Counted from the stretch's first letter, positions 1 through 8,450 are shown. The stretch is 61,757 nt of DNA from an uncultured Victivallales bacterium (GCA_934661375.1 CAKUJH010000020.1:1-61757); one strand, 5' to 3'. Numbers and translations: made by a program. The notes: generated from the sequence alone by a model not told the origin.

Positions 1-314
1 AAAAGTCTGCAGCTGGTAAAAACAATAGCTTTCCCATACATTGTTCACGCTCAAAACATAACTGCGTTTTTATGAAAATTTTCGATTTCCGGACTTTTGG
101 CAGTCGCGTCTATATAGATAAAAAATAAAAAAATATTTTTTTTATTTAAAAAGAGGGTTTGCAAAACAGAAAAGATGGATTATATTATGAGTCTTCGCGC
201 GTGTAAAAGCCGGGAGTCGCGTCCCGACTGCATTCCGACATGTGCGTGCTGTGCCTTCCAGAAGAAGGTTATTGTGTGTATTTGTGGAATTAATAAGAAA
301 AGAGGCTCACGATC
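1..314. other. Intergenic region and leader before the ribosomal operon
   Basis: No convincing protein gene lies in these 314 bases. Bases 1-117 are A/T-rich and show nothing I can name. Bases 118-186 hold the operon promoter, described separately. The stretch after the predicted start of transcription (about 193) to the rpmJ start codon is a leader of about 120 bases containing a short hairpin, CGGGA/TCCCG at 211-226. A 43-codon cysteine-rich reading frame runs from 187 to 318 and overlaps the rpmJ start as ATGA, but its ATG lies upstream of the predicted transcription start, so I do not call it a gene. Confidence 0.6.
118..186 (+). promoter_or_regulatory. Promoter of the rpmJ-rplQ operon with UP-like A/T tract
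   Basis: The -35 box TTGCAA (159-164) and -10 box TATATT (181-186) are separated by 16 bases. Directly upstream, 118-150 is almost pure A and T, which resembles an UP element that contacts the RNA polymerase alpha C-terminal domain and is common at strong ribosomal promoters. A TTTTTATTT-rich stretch precedes the box. No gene is seen between this promoter and rpmJ, so it is likely the main promoter for the five-gene operon. Confidence 0.6.
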
Positions 315-431
315 ATGAAAGTCAGGGCGTCAATCAAGCGCAGATGTGAAAACTGCCAGATTATCAAACGCAATGGCACGGTTCGCGTGGTGTGTTCCCG
401 CAACCCCCGCCACAAACAGAAACAAGGCTGA
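315..431 (+). CDS. rpmJ: 50S ribosomal protein L36
   Basis: A 38-residue protein of the normal L36 length. It begins MKVRASIKRRCENCQ and ends with the CSRNPRHKQKQG tail. C11, C14, C27 and H33 form the CxxC...C...H zinc site of the zinc-binding (C+) form. L36 sits in the large subunit near the peptidyl transferase region. The gene is too short for automatic ORF lists but is unambiguous by sequence and by its place immediately before rpsM (17 bases apart). It is the first gene of the alpha operon. Confidence 0.95.
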   Translation: MKVRASIKRRCENCQIIKRNGTVRVVCSRNPRHKQKQG

Positions 432-448
432 AACGGAGAACAGAAAAC

Positions 449-892
449 ATGCCAAGAATCATCGGTGTTGACATTCCGGGGAACAAGCGGATTGAATTCG
501 CTCTCCGGTACATTTACGGAATCGGGCCGAAAGTCGCAGAAGAACTCGTGAAACGCGCGAACATCGCTCCCGGAACCAAAGCTAATCAGATCACGGACGA
601 AAATATTGCGGCGATCACCACCATGCTCCAGAATGAGTTCGTGGTGGAAGGCGATCTCCGCCGTCAGCTGGCGCAGGATATCCGTCGTCTGCAGTCCATC
701 AACTGCTATCGCGGAACCCGCCATCGCAAAGGCCTGCCGTGCCACGGACAGCGCACCCGTACCAATGCCCGTACCAGAAAAGGCAAGAAGATCACGGTCG
801 GTGCGATTCGCGACAAAACGCAGCGTAAGATCGAAAAGAGCGGTGCCTCCGCTCCTGCCGCTGCACCTGCCGCCAAGGGCGGAAAGAAGTGA
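449..892 (+). CDS. rpsM: 30S ribosomal protein S13
   Basis: S13 binds the head of the small subunit and contacts the P-site tRNA and the large subunit. The start at MPRIIGVDIPGNKR is chosen because it matches the family N-terminus and follows the purine-rich GGAGAA; an in-frame upstream ATG (392) would overlap rpmJ and add non-homologous residues. The protein has 147 residues. The helix-hairpin-helix stretch (YGIGPKVAEEL) and the RGTRHRKGLPCHGQRTRTNA region near residue 90-110 are typical. The C-terminal 20 residues are Ala/Pro/Lys-rich and extend past the usual end of the family. Confidence 0.97.
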   Translation: MPRIIGVDIPGNKRIEFALRYIYGIGPKVAEELVKRANIAPGTKANQITDENIAAITTMLQNEFVVEGDLRRQLAQDIRRLQSINCYRGTRHRKGLPCHGQRTRTNARTRKGKKITVGAIRDKTQRKIEKSGASAPAAAPAAKGGKK

Positions 893-953
893 TGCCGCCT
901 GAACGGCATTGCTGAACAATTCAATTTGATTAACCGAAAGGCTTTGAACAAAG

Positions 954-1427
954 ATGGCTGACGAAATCAAGAATACTGCGCCTGTGGAAAACGCGCAGCC
1001 GGCCGCTCCTGCCGCGGCTGAAACCGCACCTGCTGCTGAAACTGCGGCTGCGGATACGAAACGCAAGAAAGGCGGACGGTATGTTCCGTCCGGAATCGCC
1101 TTCGTTCTGGCGACCTTCAACAATACGAAAGTTACCTTCACCGACCTGCACGGCAACGTGCTCTGCTGGTCCACCGGCGGCAAGAACGGCTTCAAAGGCT
1201 CCAGAAAGAGCACTGCCTATGCCGCACAGGTTGTGGCTGCCGATGCCGCCAAGAAAGCGGAAGCCCTCGGCATGAAGGAAGTCGAAGTCCGCGTCAACGG
1301 ACCCGGCGCCGGCCGTGAATCCGCGGTCAGAGGCATTGCCTCCACCGGTATGGAAATCAATGCGATCAAGGATATTACTCCGGTTCCGCATAACGGATGC
1401 AGACCCCCGAAACGTCGTCGTGTCTGA
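954..1427 (+). CDS. rpsK: 30S ribosomal protein S11
   Basis: S11 forms part of the small-subunit platform around the 3' end of 16S rRNA. Of 157 residues, the conserved S11 fold starts near residue 42 (GRYVPSGIAFVLATFNNTKV) and ends in the typical NGCRPPKRRRV. The first 40 residues are an Ala/Pro/Glu-rich low-complexity extension that most S11 proteins lack. The start ATG has an AAAGG box a few bases upstream and there is no alternative methionine until the fold. In most bacteria rpsD (S4) follows; here rpoA comes next. Confidence 0.97.
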   Translation: MADEIKNTAPVENAQPAAPAAAETAPAAETAAADTKRKKGGRYVPSGIAFVLATFNNTKVTFTDLHGNVLCWSTGGKNGFKGSRKSTAYAAQVVAADAAKKAEALGMKEVEVRVNGPGAGRESAVRGIASTGMEINAIKDITPVPHNGCRPPKRRRV

Positions 1428-1527
1428 TTTTTGCCGGACAATATCCGGGACGGAGCTTCGGCTGCCGTCCCGTGTGTTGAATCTCTGAATATTAACCCCG
1501 TTACAATCAATTGGAGGATAAATAAAG

Positions 1528-2553
1528 ATGGCTGCCGTATCCGGATTTCCTATGCCTCAGTCCCTCGTGATGGAAGAGCAGACTGCCACAGATACTTATG
1601 CCAAGTTCATTGCAGCTCCGTTCCAGAGCGGCTTTGGACACACCATTGGCAACTCTTTGCGCCGTGTCCTGCTTTCCTCGCTGGAAGGCTCGGCTATTTC
1701 CGCCGTCAGAATCGAAGGGGTCTCCCATGAGTTCACCTCGCTTCCAAACGTGGTTGAGGATATCACGGAGATCATTCTCAATCTGAAAAAAGTCAAGCTT
1801 AATTTGCATACCGATCCGCCCAAAACGCTGGAAATCAAGAAAAACGTCGCCGGACCGGTTACCGCGGGTGATATCATTACCGACGGAACAGTTGAAGTGC
1901 TGAATCCCGACCAGGTGATCTGCACGCTCGACAAGGATATTCCTTTCCGTGCGGAAGTCGAAATCTCCAAGGGCCGGGGCTGGTGCCCTGCTGAAAAGAA
2001 CAAACAGCCGACTCATCCCTATGGGACGATTCTGGTGGACTGCCTTTTCAGCCCGGTCACTCATGTAAGCTATCAGGTTGGGGCCGCCCGTGTCGGTGAA
2101 GAAACCGAAATGGATTCTCTCACTCTCGAAATCTACACCGACGGACGCGTTTCTCCGCGCGATGCTCTGGAAAAAGCGGCGAAGATCCTCAAGGATCATC
2201 TCCGTCCCTTCCTTGGCAATCAGCTCACTGAAGACGATGCGCTTTCTTCCATCAGCGAAGAAGAACAGAAACTGTTCCGCATCCTCTCGCAGGATGTCGA
2301 AGTGCTGGATCTCTCGGTCCGCGCGATGAACTGCCTCAACAATGCGAATATCAAGCTGCTCGGCGAACTCTGTCTCAAGACTGAGTCCCGTATGCTCAAA
2401 TTCCGCAACTTCGGCAAGAAATCTCTGGATGAAATCAAAGAGAAACTCGCCGACAACAATCTTCAGCTTGGAATGACTTTCAGCGAAGAACTCACCAATG
2501 CAATTCAGGCCGAAGCCGACCGCGCGAAGGCCGTCAAGAAAGAGGAAGCGTAA
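1528..2553 (+). CDS. rpoA: DNA-directed RNA polymerase subunit alpha
   Basis: The alpha subunit dimerises to nucleate RNA polymerase and its C-terminal domain binds UP elements and activators. At 341 residues it is the normal length. The N-terminal domain shows GFGHTIGNSLRRVLLSSLEG (about 35-55) and the assembly region; the C-terminal domain around 245-310 has the LDLSVRAMNCLNNANI and LLKFRNFGKKSL-like helix-hairpin-helix pattern that binds DNA. A GGAGGATAAATAAAG ribosome-binding region precedes the ATG. It overlaps nothing and is followed by rplQ after 2 bases. Confidence 0.98.
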   Translation: MAAVSGFPMPQSLVMEEQTATDTYAKFIAAPFQSGFGHTIGNSLRRVLLSSLEGSAISAVRIEGVSHEFTSLPNVVEDITEIILNLKKVKLNLHTDPPKTLEIKKNVAGPVTAGDIITDGTVEVLNPDQVICTLDKDIPFRAEVEISKGRGWCPAEKNKQPTHPYGTILVDCLFSPVTHVSYQVGAARVGEETEMDSLTLEIYTDGRVSPRDALEKAAKILKDHLRPFLGNQLTEDDALSSISEEEQKLFRILSQDVEVLDLSVRAMNCLNNANIKLLGELCLKTESRMLKFRNFGKKSLDEIKEKLADNNLQLGMTFSEELTNAIQAEADRAKAVKKEEA

Positions 2554-2555
2554 TC

Positions 2556-3002
2556 ATGCGTCACCTTAGAAATATTTCCAAACTCGGCCGCAACTGCGGT
2601 CACAGAAAGGCTCTGCTGGTCAATCTGGCGTGCAGCCTGATCGAACACGGACAGATCAAAACCACGATCAACCGTGCCAAAGAAACCCGCAAACTGGTCG
2701 ATGCTCTGATCACCTACGCCAAAAAAGGCGATGATCACAACCGTCGTCTGGCTGCCCAGAAACTGAAAATCAACACCCCGTCCGATAAACTGCAGGGCAA
2801 GAAGATCGTTCTGGAAAAACTGTTCGGCGAACTGGCTCAGGCTTATGCCAAACGTCCGGGCGGTTATACCCGTATCGTTCATCTGGGCCATCGCGTCGGC
2901 GACGGCGCCAAGTTCTGCATCATTCAGCTGGTCGAAGCCGGCGAAGCCGCTGCGGATGCAACGGTTGAAGCTGAAGCGAAAGCGGAAGATGCCAAGGCTT
3001 GA
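2556..3002 (+). CDS. rplQ: 50S ribosomal protein L17
   Basis: L17 lies near the peptide exit tunnel. The protein opens MRHLRNISKLGRNCGHRKAL, the usual N-terminus (consensus MRHRxxxxKLxRxxxHRxAL), and the conserved core ends near residue 125. A further 22 residues are Ala/Glu/Lys-rich, giving 148 residues in total. The gene starts 2 bases after rpoA and is the last gene of the operon, followed by a strong terminator at 3034-3067. Confidence 0.97.
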   Translation: MRHLRNISKLGRNCGHRKALLVNLACSLIEHGQIKTTINRAKETRKLVDALITYAKKGDDHNRRLAAQKLKINTPSDKLQGKKIVLEKLFGELAQAYAKRPGGYTRIVHLGHRVGDGAKFCIIQLVEAGEAAADATVEAEAKAEDAKA

Positions 3003-3033
3003 TTCAAGCCGCTTCTGATTTTTCAGAAATATG

Positions 3034-3067
3034 ACCGGATAGTTCTTCGGAGCTGTCCGGTTTTTTT
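3034..3067 (+). terminator. Rho-independent terminator of the ribosomal operon
   Basis: A 12-base-pair stem, ACCGGATAGTTC pairing with GAGCTGTCCGGT (including G-U pairs), closes a TTCG tetraloop in the stable C(UUCG)G context and runs straight into seven T residues (3061-3067). Confidence 0.9.
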
Positions 3068-3142
3068 ATTGAAAAAACGCCGGAGTCTGTGCCGGATTAT
3101 TTTACAACGCCGGAAATAATGGCTTTTTTTTGAGTATGAAAT

Positions 3143-3170
3143 TTGTAATTGTCCCTTCCTGCTGTATGGT
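3143..3170 (+). promoter_or_regulatory. Candidate promoter of the DUF4838-like gene
   Basis: TTGTAA (3143-3148), a 16-base spacer and TATGGT (3165-3170). The start codon follows about 31 bases later, with GGGAGAA as the ribosome-binding site. The spacing matches the other promoters of this window. Confidence 0.4.
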
Positions 3171-3201
3171 AATGTCCGGGAAATAAACAGGGAGAATTTT
3201 T

Positions 3202-4935
3202 ATGAATGATGCGACCCGGCTTCTGGCTGAAAATGAGTTGAAAAAATATGATTTGAACGCGGCTCTTGCCATCGAAACAAAGCTGCCGTCGTTTGAGATC
3301 CGCAATGCCGGCGGAAAAGTAATCATCGCCGCACCGGACAGCATAGAACTGCTCTACGGCGTTTATGATTTGGCGGAACGTTTTGGCGGGTACTCGTTTT
3401 TTGAACCCGGACGCGACCGTTTTGATGCCGCCCGGAAAGTCCCTGTTCCGGAAGGCATTGCCGTTTCCGCCCGGAAACCGCTGCTGAAACGGCGCGGATT
3501 CATTCAGGAATTTCCTTTCAATGCGGAAACGCCGCAGCTGTTCGACTGGATGGCGAAAAACAAGCTCAACTATCTGCTGGTCTGGATGAAATATTATGAT
3601 GAGCTGTCCGAAGAGAGCAAGGAAGCGGCGCGGATTCGCGGTATTGTCATAGAAAGCGGACATCATAATTTCAATTACTGGATCCCCGGACGGAAATACG
3701 GGGGGAGCCATCCGGAATTTTTTGCGGAAATCAATGGAAAGCGCATCCAGTCATCGGACGGTAAAAGCGAACTGCTGCTGAGTGAACAGCTCTGCACGAC
3801 CAATCCGGAACTGCGGGCGGAAATTGCCGCCAACATGCTGGCTTATTGCGAAAAACATCCGGAAGTCAAAGTGATTTCTCTGGTGCCGAACGACGGCTTC
3901 GGCTGGTGCGAATGTCCGGAGTGTTCCCGGTTTTACGACAAGGAACAGAAAGGCGATTTTTACAGTTTGTCGGAACATGTCTACAAGGCGGACCGCATTT
4001 ATCATGACATGGTTCGGGACATCGGGGCGCGTTTACGGGAAAAACGGCCGGATCTGCAGCTGACATTCTGCGCTTATGTGAATTATTGCGCACCGTCGCC
4101 CGGTTTCAGGCTGGAACGCGGCATGGCGGTTCATTTCGCTCCGTACTGGCGGTGCATCAACCACACCATGGATGATCCGGCGTGTCCGGTCAACTCCCGT
4201 TATGCGGAAGACATCCGCCGCTGGGAAGCCGCGAAAAACGGCGGCGAAATCAATATTTATGAATATTACATGGGCGTCAATTTCTATTTGTCCCTGCCGA
4301 TGATTCATTTTCATGAAATGTTCCATGAAATGAACTGGTATGCGGAACATCACGCGGACGGTATTCTGACCCAGTTTCATCTGCCGCACTGGACCGTGTA
4401 CGGCATGAATTATGTGCTGATGGCACGTGCCGCGCGCGGTGAAAAAGAGCAGGACGCCATTCCCGCACTGTTTGCGGCGCTGTTCGGAAAAGATGCGCCC
4501 GAAGCAGGACGTTTTTACCACCGGATCAAAGAGTTGCTGCTGAACATGGGACGCTGCCATATTCCGTATCCGTATTCGCTGTTCCGGCGGACTTGTCTGA
4601 AGGATTATCAGGAACTGCACGGCATGGCGCAGCAGCTGGCGGCGAAAGCTCCCGCCGACCGTTTCCGGAGTGAACTGGTTCTGTGGACTGAGTATCTGAT
4701 CCGGTTCAAGACGCTGTTTGACCAGTATCATGCGGGTCAGCTGACGGAAGCGGATCTGGACGCATTTCTGGACTGGATTCATGCACATCGCGACTCGCGG
4801 GTCTTTGTGCAGGAACGTTTCGACATGTATTTCCAGGCATTGCGGGAATGTCTGCGCACCGGCAAACCCTGGATTCATTTCAATCTGGACTGGGAAGACG
4901 CTTACATTCTGCGCCAGGAAAAAATGATTTACTGA
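3202..4935 (+). CDS. DUF4838-like glycoside hydrolase (GH163/GH20-like)
   Basis: The 577-residue protein resembles the DUF4838 family, some members of which are endo-beta-N-acetylglucosaminidases (GH163). Seen in the sequence: an N-terminal alpha/beta domain of the kind that precedes GH20-type barrels (1-95), then a TIM-barrel-like region with RRGFIQEFPFN, the SHPEFFAEINGKR segment near 168-180, and VPNDGFGWCECPEC around 228-241. The three cysteines at 236, 238 and 241 are characteristic of the family. There is no signal peptide, so the enzyme probably acts in the cytosol on imported glycans. It converges with an AraC gene (7-base overlap). The exact substrate cannot be read from the sequence. 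Confidence 0.65.
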   Translation: MNDATRLLAENELKKYDLNAALAIETKLPSFEIRNAGGKVIIAAPDSIELLYGVYDLAERFGGYSFFEPGRDRFDAARKVPVPEGIAVSARKPLLKRRGFIQEFPFNAETPQLFDWMAKNKLNYLLVWMKYYDELSEESKEAARIRGIVIESGHHNFNYWIPGRKYGGSHPEFFAEINGKRIQSSDGKSELLLSEQLCTTNPELRAEIAANMLAYCEKHPEVKVISLVPNDGFGWCECPECSRFYDKEQKGDFYSLSEHVYKADRIYHDMVRDIGARLREKRPDLQLTFCAYVNYCAPSPGFRLERGMAVHFAPYWRCINHTMDDPACPVNSRYAEDIRRWEAAKNGGEINIYEYYMGVNFYLSLPMIHFHEMFHEMNWYAEHHADGILTQFHLPHWTVYGMNYVLMARAARGEKEQDAIPALFAALFGKDAPEAGRFYHRIKELLLNMGRCHIPYPYSLFRRTCLKDYQELHGMAQQLAAKAPADRFRSELVLWTEYLIRFKTLFDQYHAGQLTEADLDAFLDWIHAHRDSRVFVQERFDMYFQALRECLRTGKPWIHFNLDWEDAYILRQEKMIY

Positions 4936-5741
4936 ACTTTCGGGTTCCGGTGTCTTTCGCGGTATTTGCCGGGGGTGCAGCCCAGATGTTTCCGGAAACA
5001 TTCATGGAAATAAGTGTTTCCGGAAAATCCGCATTCAACGGCGATTCCGGAAACCGGCAAATCGCTGAACAGCAGCAGGTGCATGGCTTGTTCCAGACGG
5101 TGTTCCAGCAGCATCTGGTGCGGACTGACCGCGAAAGTCCGGTTCCATTCATAGTAAAAAGACCGGCGGCTGTATCCGTATTGCCGGATCAGCAGATTCA
5201 GATTTTTTCCCTGTTTCAGTTCCAGTGCAAGTTCCTGGAGTTTCATGCCGCCTGTGCGTTTTTTCTCCGGTTCCCGCTGCTGTAACGCCGCCGCAAAAGC
5301 AATCTGAATAGCCAGAGCATCAATCCGGTCCGCCGCTCCCAGATCCATACGGTGTTCGATCAGTTCCCGAAGACGGGCAAGCCGGTGATGGAATTCCGGT
5401 GTCAGTTCCAGCGGCACTCCACGATGATTTTCCAGTGGGGCGAAGACCGGCATCAGACGCTCTGAAACTTCCCGGGAATAGGAGAAGAAAAGTTCATCAT
5501 GCGGGTACGGTCGGTCCGAATTCAATACTGTGCCGGGAAACAGAATACTGAACTGCGGAATGCCTGCGGTCTCCGGCGGATTGTATTTGTCCGCGTTGAA
5601 ACTGAAACAGATGAACAGCCGCTGTAATCTGTTCTGCCGGTGCATGGCATAGTGGTTGACCATCAGTCCGACTTCATCCACGGGATACGGAAAAGCAAGC
5701 ATTCTTTTCAGTCCGCCGATATAATAAATCATGGATTTCAT
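4929..5741 (-). CDS. AraC-family transcriptional regulator
   Basis: About 270 residues: an N-terminal sensor half (1-160, with the PETAGIPQFSILFPGT region typical of AraC cupin-like domains) and a C-terminal AraC DNA-binding domain (about 165-265). The second helix-turn-helix is clear in LPVSGIAVECGFSGNTYFHECFRKHLG followed by TPGKYR, here quoted in two parts. The reading frame continues upstream to 6491, but that part overlaps the divergent GH39-like gene antisense; I place the start at MKSM (5741), or at the next ATG three codons on (5732). It is divergent from the GH39-like gene and probably controls it and perhaps the convergent DUF4838-like gene. Confidence 0.8.
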   Translation of the reverse strand: MKSMIYYIGGLKRMLAFPYPVDEVGLMVNHYAMHRQNRLQRLFICFSFNADKYNPPETAGIPQFSILFPGTVLNSDRPYPHDELFFSYSREVSERLMPVFAPLENHRGVPLELTPEFHHRLARLRELIEHRMDLGAADRIDALAIQIAFAAALQQREPEKKRTGGMKLQELALELKQGKNLNLLIRQYGYSRRSFYYEWNRTFAVSPHQMLLEHRLEQAMHLLLFSDLPVSGIAVECGFSGNTYFHECFRKHLGCTPGKYRERHRNPKVQ

Positions 5742-5780
5742 ATTTTGCACAGAACCTGAATTGATTTGCACGGGTTGACA

Positions 5781-5808
5781 TTGCGGAAATCTTTTTCCTG
5801 TGTATAAT
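5781..5808 (+). promoter_or_regulatory. Promoter of the GH39-like gene
   Basis: A perfect -10 box TATAAT (5803-5808) with TTGCGG (5781-5786) 16 bases upstream. A TTGACA at 5775-5780 is a better hexamer but would need a 22-base spacer. The promoter lies between the divergent AraC gene and the GH39-like gene, so an AraC site is expected in 5742-5800. Confidence 0.55.
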
Positions 5809-5855
5809 ATAGCAATGTGCCGCTTCCATTTCAACCCAAAAAAAGGAAACAGAAC

Positions 5856-7220
5856 ATGAATATTGTCAATGTTGTCTGGAACACGCAAAAGAAAACCGGA
5901 GAAAAAATCCGCAAGCTGAACGGCGGAAATCTGGCGCCGCACATTTCCAATGAAATGGCAGGACAGAATATCCGCAGCTCCTTCAAGGAACTGAACCTGG
6001 CGTTTGCACGTCTGCATGACGCTCCGCTGACCAATCCCGGCTGCCGGCTGGTCGACATCAGCCAGATTTTCCCGCTGTTCCATCTGGATGAAAATGATCC
6101 GCGCAACTATGATTTCAGCTATACCGATGATTATATCGGAAACTGTGTCGGAGAATGCACCACTCCGATTTTCTACCGTCTGGGCGAATCCATCGACCAT
6201 TCGATCCGGAAATATAAAATCAACCCGCCCGCCGATGTGCAGAAGTGGATCAATATCTGTTCCAACATCATCCGGCATTACAATGAAGGTCTGTGGAACG
6301 GCTATCATTATAACATCGAATGGTGGGAAATCTGGAACGAACCGGAGTGCGGCGGCAATACCCGGATTGATCCCAATGCAAAAAATCTCATGTGGCTGGG
6401 AACTCTGGATGAGTACAACGCTTTCTATGTGCAGGCGGCGACGGAATTGAAGAAACGTTTTCCGCATCTCAAGTTCGGCGGTCCGGCGCATTGCTCATTC
6501 TGTGAAGGGAGAACAGATGTGTTCATCCGGTACTGCGCGGAACATCATGCCCCGCTGGATTTCTACAGCTATCACTGCTATACGGACGATCCGTACGGCT
6601 GGATTCAGCAGACACCCGGCATGGTCCGCAAACTGCTGGATGAGAACGGTTATCCGGATGCGGAAATCCATCTGAATGAATGGCATTATTTCCCCGGCGG
6701 GGAATGGCACCGTCTGCGTACTGATCCCGATTTCAAGCAGCACATGTACAATGATGAAATGAAAGGTCTGGACAGTGCGGCGTTCCTCTGCACGACCATG
6801 ATGCTCTGGCAGGATACCCCGCTCACCTACGGCGGATATTATTACTGCTGTTCCGGCGGCTGGGGCTGCTACAAAAATTCCTCCAACGGACTGACTCCTT
6901 CCTGGTATGGTCTGAAAGCGTACGGCGACATTGTGCGCTATCCGGAACGGACAGAAGCCCGCAGCGATACCAAAGACGTTGCTGTGCTGGCAGGCGCAGA
7001 CGGACAAGGCGCAGGGGAACTGCTGATTTCCGCGTTCCGGACCGGAGAGGTGGATTTCGTCCTGACCGCCGATGTCCCGCTCAAAGCGGAAAACTGCCGC
7101 ATCCAGCTGCTGGATAATGAACACCGGCTGACAGCTCCGGACAAAATGGCGTTTGACGGAAACACTGTCCGGTTCTCCAGTTTTTCCAATTCCGCCGTGG
7201 CATTGGTCCAGATCAGCTGA
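5856..7220 (+). CDS. GH39-like glycoside hydrolase
   Basis: A 454-residue retaining-glycosidase-like protein of clan A (GH39/GH51 type, acting on xylosides, iduronides or arabinosides in known members). The acid/base motif WEIWNEPE gives Glu162 and the candidate nucleophile is Glu275 in HLNEW, at the usual beta-strand 4 and 7 positions of the TIM barrel. The C-terminal 90 residues look like a beta-sandwich. There is no signal peptide, so cytosolic action is expected. The start at MNIVNVVW follows AAAAGGAAACAGAAC; an earlier in-frame codon at 5817 lies too close to the -10 box. It is divergent from the AraC gene. Confidence 0.75.
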   Translation: MNIVNVVWNTQKKTGEKIRKLNGGNLAPHISNEMAGQNIRSSFKELNLAFARLHDAPLTNPGCRLVDISQIFPLFHLDENDPRNYDFSYTDDYIGNCVGECTTPIFYRLGESIDHSIRKYKINPPADVQKWINICSNIIRHYNEGLWNGYHYNIEWWEIWNEPECGGNTRIDPNAKNLMWLGTLDEYNAFYVQAATELKKRFPHLKFGGPAHCSFCEGRTDVFIRYCAEHHAPLDFYSYHCYTDDPYGWIQQTPGMVRKLLDENGYPDAEIHLNEWHYFPGGEWHRLRTDPDFKQHMYNDEMKGLDSAAFLCTTMMLWQDTPLTYGGYYYCCSGGWGCYKNSSNGLTPSWYGLKAYGDIVRYPERTEARSDTKDVAVLAGADGQGAGELLISAFRTGEVDFVLTADVPLKAENCRIQLLDNEHRLTAPDKMAFDGNTVRFSSFSNSAVALVQIS

Positions 7221-7291
7221 TTTGTCCTTGCATTTCTGCCGGGAACGGGTATATTTCCAACATTCAGGGAAACAGCAACCGGGACCGGCAG

Positions 7292-8386
7292 ATGCGCAAA
7301 ATCATACATATCGACATGGACGCGTTTTACGCTTCCGTGGAAATGCGGGACAATCCGTCCCTGCGGGGAAAGCCCGTGATCGTGGGCGGTCCGCCGCATT
7401 CCCGGAGCGTGGTCTGCACCTGTTCCTACGAGGCGCGGAAATACGGAGTCCATTCCGGCATGAGTACGGACGCCGCATACCGGAAATGTCCCAAGGCGGT
7501 TTTCATTTTGCCGCGCATGGATGTTTACAGGGCGGTTTCGCGCGAGATCCGGAAAATTTTTCTGGACTACACCGATCTGGTGGAACCGCTGTCCATCGAC
7601 GAGGCTTATCTGGATGTAACGGTCAACAAAAGCGGCATACCGTACGCCACGCGGACGGCGCGTGAAATCAAGGCACGTATCCGGCAGACGACCGGGCTGA
7701 CCGCTTCCGCCGGCGTTTCCTACAATCTTTTTCTGGCAAAAATTGCCTCGGATTACCAGAAACCGGACGGCTTGACTGTCATTACTCCGGAACGTGCTCC
7801 GCATATTCTGCGGAATCTGCCGATCGGAAAATTCTACGGAATCGGGAGAGTAACCGAAAAATATCTGCTGGAACACGGCATACGAACCGGAGCACAGCTG
7901 CTGCAGATGTCTTTACAGGAATTGACGCAGACTTTCGGCAAAACCGGAGAATACTACTATTATGCTGTCCGCGGGATAGACGACCGGCAGGTGATTCCGG
8001 AACGTGAACCGAAATCACTGGGAACGGAATCCACGTTTTCCCGCGATACTTCCGACATGACGGAACTGGTTCCGTTCCTGAAACAGCAGGCGGAAGAAGT
8101 CGCCGCTGATCTGACGAAGCATGACTGCATGGGAAAAACCGTAACCCTGAAAGTTAAATTCTTTGATTTCCGGACCATTACCCGCAGCCGTTCATTGTCT
8201 TTTTACACCAGAGATGCGGAAGTCATTTTCCGGACAGCCCGCGAACTGCTGGAAAAAACGGAAGCCGAAACCGTGCCGGTGCGTCTGCTCGGCGTAACCG
8301 TGTCCAATTTTCCGGAAACGGAAAAAGAGGATGAAGGAAGCGGCGGCATGATTCAGCCGGAGTTTGATTTCGGCGAAGAACTTTAA
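7292..8386 (+). CDS. dinB: DNA polymerase IV (Y-family translesion polymerase)
   Basis: 364 residues, the usual DinB length. The palm active site is seen in HIDMDAFYASVE (first Asp pair) and LSIDEAYLDV (second acidic pair); the little-finger domain follows after about residue 240 (REPKSLGTESTFS). The enzyme copies damaged DNA with low fidelity. The C-terminus ends QPEFDFGEEL, and the PEFDF stretch resembles a sliding-clamp-binding peptide of the QLxLF type. It starts 71 bases after the GH39-like gene with no clear promoter or SOS box, so read-through from upstream is possible. It ends at a bidirectional hairpin shared with gmd. Confidence 0.93.
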   Translation: MRKIIHIDMDAFYASVEMRDNPSLRGKPVIVGGPPHSRSVVCTCSYEARKYGVHSGMSTDAAYRKCPKAVFILPRMDVYRAVSREIRKIFLDYTDLVEPLSIDEAYLDVTVNKSGIPYATRTAREIKARIRQTTGLTASAGVSYNLFLAKIASDYQKPDGLTVITPERAPHILRNLPIGKFYGIGRVTEKYLLEHGIRTGAQLLQMSLQELTQTFGKTGEYYYYAVRGIDDRQVIPEREPKSLGTESTFSRDTSDMTELVPFLKQQAEEVAADLTKHDCMGKTVTLKVKFFDFRTITRSRSLSFYTRDAEVIFRTARELLEKTEAETVPVRLLGVTVSNFPETEKEDEGSGGMIQPEFDFGEEL

Positions 8387-8407
8387 GGAGAGTTCCGGAA
8401 AACAGAA

Positions 8408-8450
8408 AACGCGGAAAAACGCCGTATTCTGTACGGCAGTTTTCCGCGTT
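8408..8450. terminator. Bidirectional hairpin between dinB and gmd
   Basis: AACGCGGAAAA (8408-8418) pairs with TTTTCCGCGTT (8440-8450) around an inner GCCGTA/TACGGC stem. On the minus strand T-rich sequence follows, and on the plus strand the A-tract before the hairpin gives the converse, so it can end both dinB and the gmd operon. Confidence 0.75.

Noticed and set aside
5775..5808. TTGACA at 5775 as the -35 box of the GH39-like promoter
   Set aside because: The spacer to TATAAT would be 22 bases; TTGCGG at 5781 gives 16.
5742..6491. A longer start for the minus-strand AraC gene
   Set aside because: The extra 250 codons lie antisense to the GH39-like gene and encode no AraC sequence.
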